Positions 6,051 to 7,910 of a DNA stretch of 7,910 bases are shown here, piece after piece. The notes below the pieces were generated by a model, which saw only the letters and a program-made list of their open reading frames with translations, had not been told where the DNA came from and did no database searches. The position numbers and the translations under genes were made by a program. This DNA comes from Planctomycetota bacterium (GTDB lineage: Bacteria; Planctomycetota; Planctomycetia; Planctomycetales; Planctomycetaceae). Every line of letters begins with the position of its first letter. Position 1 is the first letter of the stretch. The stretch covers positions 1 to 7,910 of the forward strand of contig JAADHY010000409.1 of assembly GCA_013151585.1 (NCBI GenBank), in the 5' to 3' direction.

Positions 6051-6476
6051 TTATCCGTTCGTTTGGATGAACAACGCCTTCCGCTCGCCAGGCAGGGCAA
6101 AATCGAACCCACAGGATTTGAAAAACCCGTCGGCTGAAGTGATGGCCATGACTTCGCGCACCCGCAGTTGGCGGGCCCGCTCAACGCACGCCTCGACCAA
6201 CCTTCTCCCGATTCCGCTGCCCTGAAATTCGGAGGCGACCGCAAGACTTCGAATTTCCGCCAGTTTCTGACAGTAGACATCCAACGCGGCGAAACCGACA
6301 ATCCGCCCGGCCGTTTCCGCGACGAAGCCGTTCTCGAGTAGTTCCGGGGCTTCGTCTTCGGCACGCGGTAACAGTCGCCCCGCCTCGATGTAGGGTCTCA
6401 GCAATTCGATCACTGCCGGCAAGTCGTCCGGACGGGCTGGGCGAATTTGGATTTCGTCTCCTCGTGACTGATTCAT
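6051..6476 (-). CDS. GNAT-family N-acetyltransferase, ArgA-like
   Basis: 141-aa cytoplasmic acetyltransferase using acetyl-CoA. The frame is open 357 nt further upstream, but the ATG at 6476 has GAGGA 6 nt before it and begins the recognisable domain: IQIRPARPDDLPAVIELLRPYIEAGRLLPR. The central strand KLAEIRSLAV (residues 71-80) leads into the acetyl-CoA pyrophosphate loop Q85-G-S-G-I-G90. The C-terminal part has GFFKSCGF (residues 117-124). The RPYIEAG-LLPR opening together with LAEIRSLAV is typical of the short stand-alone GNAT proteins annotated as amino-acid N-acetyltransferase, the first step of arginine synthesis in some bacteria; this comes from memory of the family. No arginine gene lies nearby, so the substrate is uncertain. 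It converges with the cyclophilin gene, with 48 bp between the stops. Confidence 0.9.
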   Translation of the reverse strand: MNQSRGDEIQIRPARPDDLPAVIELLRPYIEAGRLLPRAEDEAPELLENGFVAETAGRIVGFAALDVYCQKLAEIRSLAVASEFQGSGIGRRLVEACVERARQLRVREVMAITSADGFFKSCGFDFALPGERKALFIQTNG

Positions 6477-6882
6477 CAGGTTTCCTCGACGGATTCGGTG
6501 CGGTGAGTCCACGTATCTGCGCCGCCTTGTTGTTCGGAGCAGCCGGAGCGGCGAAAAACCGCCCCGCTCTTCTTCGGTCTCGGCGGCCGCTGCCAAGACC
6601 GACGCAAGATAATGGCAACTGAGGGGTAACGATACAAGGTTGGATTCTTCAGAAACGGCCTTGGGTCGAGCAGCGGCTGGCGAATCCTTCGAAGCGCAAA
6701 ACAGTTGTCCCGGTTCCCCGTCTCCTGTCTCGCCAAAGCCATTGCCTCCGGCTTGCCGGGCAGCGAACGGGGCGCGGCGATTTGCAACATCAACGAGTTG
6801 TTTCCAACAGAGAACCTCGAGGTAAGCATTCACAGTGTGAGGCGCTGCGCGGGACCGTGGCCGTCAGCTCAGCATGGGCGAG

Positions 6883-6944
6883 TCAACGCCGTGCCCGCTG
6901 CTGTCGCCCTCGTTACCGGGAGACAGCCGCCAAAGGTCCGCCAG
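6883..6944 (+). repeat. Intergenic repeat element, copy B, with conserved hairpin
   Basis: Second copy of the element at 1765-1826, in the same orientation (51/62 identical, no gaps). The hairpin is outer stem GCTGTC (6900-6905) with GACAGC (6922-6927), internal loop GCC (6906-6908) opposite A6921, inner stem CTCG (6909-6912) with CGGG (6917-6920), and loop TTAC (6913-6916). Loop and bulge are identical to copy A. It sits in the gap between the GNAT gene and the oxidoreductase gene, running against both of them. Confidence 0.7.
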
Positions 6945-7108
6945 AAACCGGCGGTTCTCGCTGTGCCCACGCGACCTCCGTTCCCTTCGGCATGGTTTTC
7001 TCCAACCAAGAACGGTTGCCGCCGCAAAAACACTTTTTTTCGCTCACATGTCGGATTCGTGTGGCCGAATTCGTGATCGACGGCAGCCAAATTCCGTTCG
7101 GGCGTGCT

Positions 7109-7161
7109 GAAGCGAAAAGAGAAAAGCCCGGAGCGCCGTGGGTGGTGGCGCCCTGGGCTTT
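7109..7161 (-). terminator. Intrinsic terminator of the oxidoreductase gene
   Basis: Read on the minus strand, AAAGCCCAGGGCGCC (7161-7147) pairs with GGCGCTCCGGGCTTT (7137-7123). This is a 15-bp stem with one A-C mismatch and one G-U, a 9-nt loop, and the T-rich run TTTTCTCTTTTCGC directly after it. It begins about 70 nt past the oxidoreductase stop. GC-rich stem plus T tract is the classical form. Confidence 0.85.
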
Positions 7162-7182
7162 CTGGTTCATCCCGCTGCGGTC

Positions 7183-7219
7183 GTCGCGGCCAGCCGCAGT
7201 TGGCCGGCGACTTGTCGCC
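7183..7219. repeat. Overlapping inverted repeats after the oxidoreductase stop
   Basis: GTCGCGGCCA (7183-7192) pairs with TGGCCGGCGAC (7201-7211) with one bulged base. The last six bases of that region, GGCGAC (7206-7211), also form a palindrome with GTCGCC (7214-7219). The two hairpins are mutually exclusive. On the + strand CCTTTTT follows, so the structure might also stop transcription entering from the left; on the minus strand it lies between the stop codon and the main terminator. Confidence 0.5.
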
Positions 7220-7230
7220 CCTTTTTGTGC

Positions 7231-7910
7231 TTACGCGTAGGGCGAGTAGACGCCGGGCATGGGAATCGGATAATCGCCGTTCTTGTCTTTTTGCACGGGC
7301 GCCGGTGCGTCCCAGGCGAGCGTCTTCGGGAACTCGCTGGTCCCTTTTGCGACCAGCTCGTCCCACTTGACGACTTTTCCGCTGTAGTTAGCGGTCCGGC
7401 CCAGGACAGCGGTCATGCTGCTGTTGGCGCCGTAGTAGCCTTCGTTCTCACCCCGCCGCCCCGCTCGCAGGTCCGCCACCAGGTCCGTCTGCTCCTGCTG
7501 GTGCCCGCTCACTCGCTTGCCGCGGAACCGCCACGTAATCTTCTGTTCCGATTCGCCAATCGTGCCGGAGGCGTTGGCGTAGCCTTTTGTGCCGTGAACG
7601 TGCTCGGAAACGCTGTTGAAGCAGTTCTTCATGTGACGGCACTGGCTGTACATCCTCGTCCCATCCGCGTAGATGAACTCGACGAAATGATGGTCGAAGA
7701 TCTGGCCGGTGCCTTTCAGGTCGCCCAGGTACCGAGCGGTGCAACCGCCCATGCCGTTTGCCTGGACCGGATGTTGATCGCCCATGATCCAGTTGGCGAT
7801 GTCAATGTTGTGAATGTGCTGCTCGCAGATGTTGTCCCCGCTGAGCCAGCAGAAGTGGTACCAATTGTAGACCTGGTACTCCATCTCGGTGGGCGTCCGT
7901 CCGAGAATCC
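7231..7910 (-). CDS. Gfo/Idh/MocA-family oxidoreductase, C-terminal part (N-terminus outside the window)
   Basis: 225 residues are visible; the gene runs off the right edge, so the NAD(P)-binding Rossmann domain and any export signal are missing. The visible part starts TPTEMEYQVYNWYHF and includes EQHIHNIDIANWIMGD. The histidine of HNID (7810-7812) and the aspartate (7801-7803) sit where the family has its catalytic H-x-x-D-type residues. It continues with GMGG, FVEFIYADGTRMYSQCRH, GYYGANSSMTAVLGRTANYSGK and a proline-rich end, PMPGVYSPYA. This matches the C-terminal half of the planctomycete-expanded group, many of which carry a Tat signal and are taken to oxidise sugars or inositols. The TAA stop is at 7233-7231. 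A strong terminator follows about 70 nt later, making this the last gene of its transcript. Family is confident; substrate is unknown. Confidence 0.92.
   Translation of the reverse strand, partial: ILGRTPTEMEYQVYNWYHFCWLSGDNICEQHIHNIDIANWIMGDQHPVQANGMGGCTARYLGDLKGTGQIFDHHFVEFIYADGTRMYSQCRHMKNCFNSVSEHVHGTKGYANASGTIGESEQKITWRFRGKRVSGHQQEQTDLVADLRAGRRGENEGYYGANSSMTAVLGRTANYSGKVVKWDELVAKGTSEFPKTLAWDAPAPVQKDKNGDYPIPMPGVYSPYA

Larger units (their letters stand above)
6477..7230. other. 754-bp gap without a convincing gene
   Basis: Several open frames cross this stretch on both strands, but none has a ribosome site with protein-like sequence. It holds the GNAT ribosome site (6483-6487, minus), the second copy of the 62-nt repeat (6883-6944), a short CAACC/GGTTG hairpin at 7003-7018, a T tract near 7034-7040, and the 3' structures of the oxidoreductase gene (7109-7219). 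It may contain decayed coding sequence, but I recognise no family in it. Confidence 0.55.

Noticed and set aside
6477..6833. Upstream extension of the GNAT frame to 260 residues
   Set aside because: The extra 119 residues have no recognisable domain. The internal ATG at 6476 has a good ribosome site and begins the conserved domain.
6705..7076. + strand open frame of 123 codons containing repeat copy B
   Set aside because: It has no ribosome site. The frame shared by both repeat copies does not concentrate differences at third codon positions (5 of 11, with 4 at second positions), so coding selection is not supported.
1..7910. CRISPR array, tRNA or rRNA genes, insertion-sequence transposase
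   Set aside because: I see no regularly spaced repeats, no tRNA cloverleaf or rRNA signature, and no transposase-like protein on either strand.

Overview
The window is GC-rich bacterial chromosome. The gene set points to a planctomycete, probably of the Pirellulales type: a signal-peptide sulfatase of the arylsulfatase A family, a Gfo/Idh/MocA oxidoreductase of the form that is multiplied in these genomes, a lipoprotein cyclophilin, a small zinc-ribbon protein, and long non-coding gaps. The assignment is inferred from gene content; no rRNA or other phylogenetic marker is present apart from a leuS fragment.

Layout. Bases 1-960 (+) are the C-terminal third or so of leucyl-tRNA synthetase, entering from the left edge. 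After 264 bp comes a 117-aa protein (1225-1578, +) with two CxxC pairs and a doubled N-terminal motif. A 531-bp gap follows. Then three genes run in the same direction: a secreted sulfatase (2110-3573), an FGGY carbohydrate kinase resembling D-ribulokinases (3663-5111), and a cyclophilin-type peptidyl-prolyl isomerase with a lipoprotein-like signal (5292-6002). They converge on a minus-strand GNAT acetyltransferase of the ArgA-like type (6051-6476). A 754-bp gap follows, then the C-terminal part of a minus-strand Gfo/Idh/MocA oxidoreductase (7231-7910, cut by the right edge) with a good intrinsic terminator after it.

How the genes may work together. The sulfatase and kinase fit a scavenging theme: sulfate is removed from a carbohydrate outside the cytoplasm and a released sugar is phosphorylated inside. 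The Gfo/Idh/MocA protein could act on sugars too. This is context inference only. leuS, the cyclophilin and the GNAT protein look like housekeeping genes.

Most unusual signal. The two largest gaps each carry a copy of a 62-nt element in the same orientation (1765-1826 and 6883-6944; 51/62 identical by hand alignment). Inside it is a 28-nt two-part hairpin. All three differences between the copies within the hairpin fall at paired positions and keep pairing through G-U exchanges that work only if the + strand is the RNA. This suggests a dispersed structured RNA or repeat element. Several short palindromes and a possible Shine-Dalgarno-masking pairing are recorded with low confidence.
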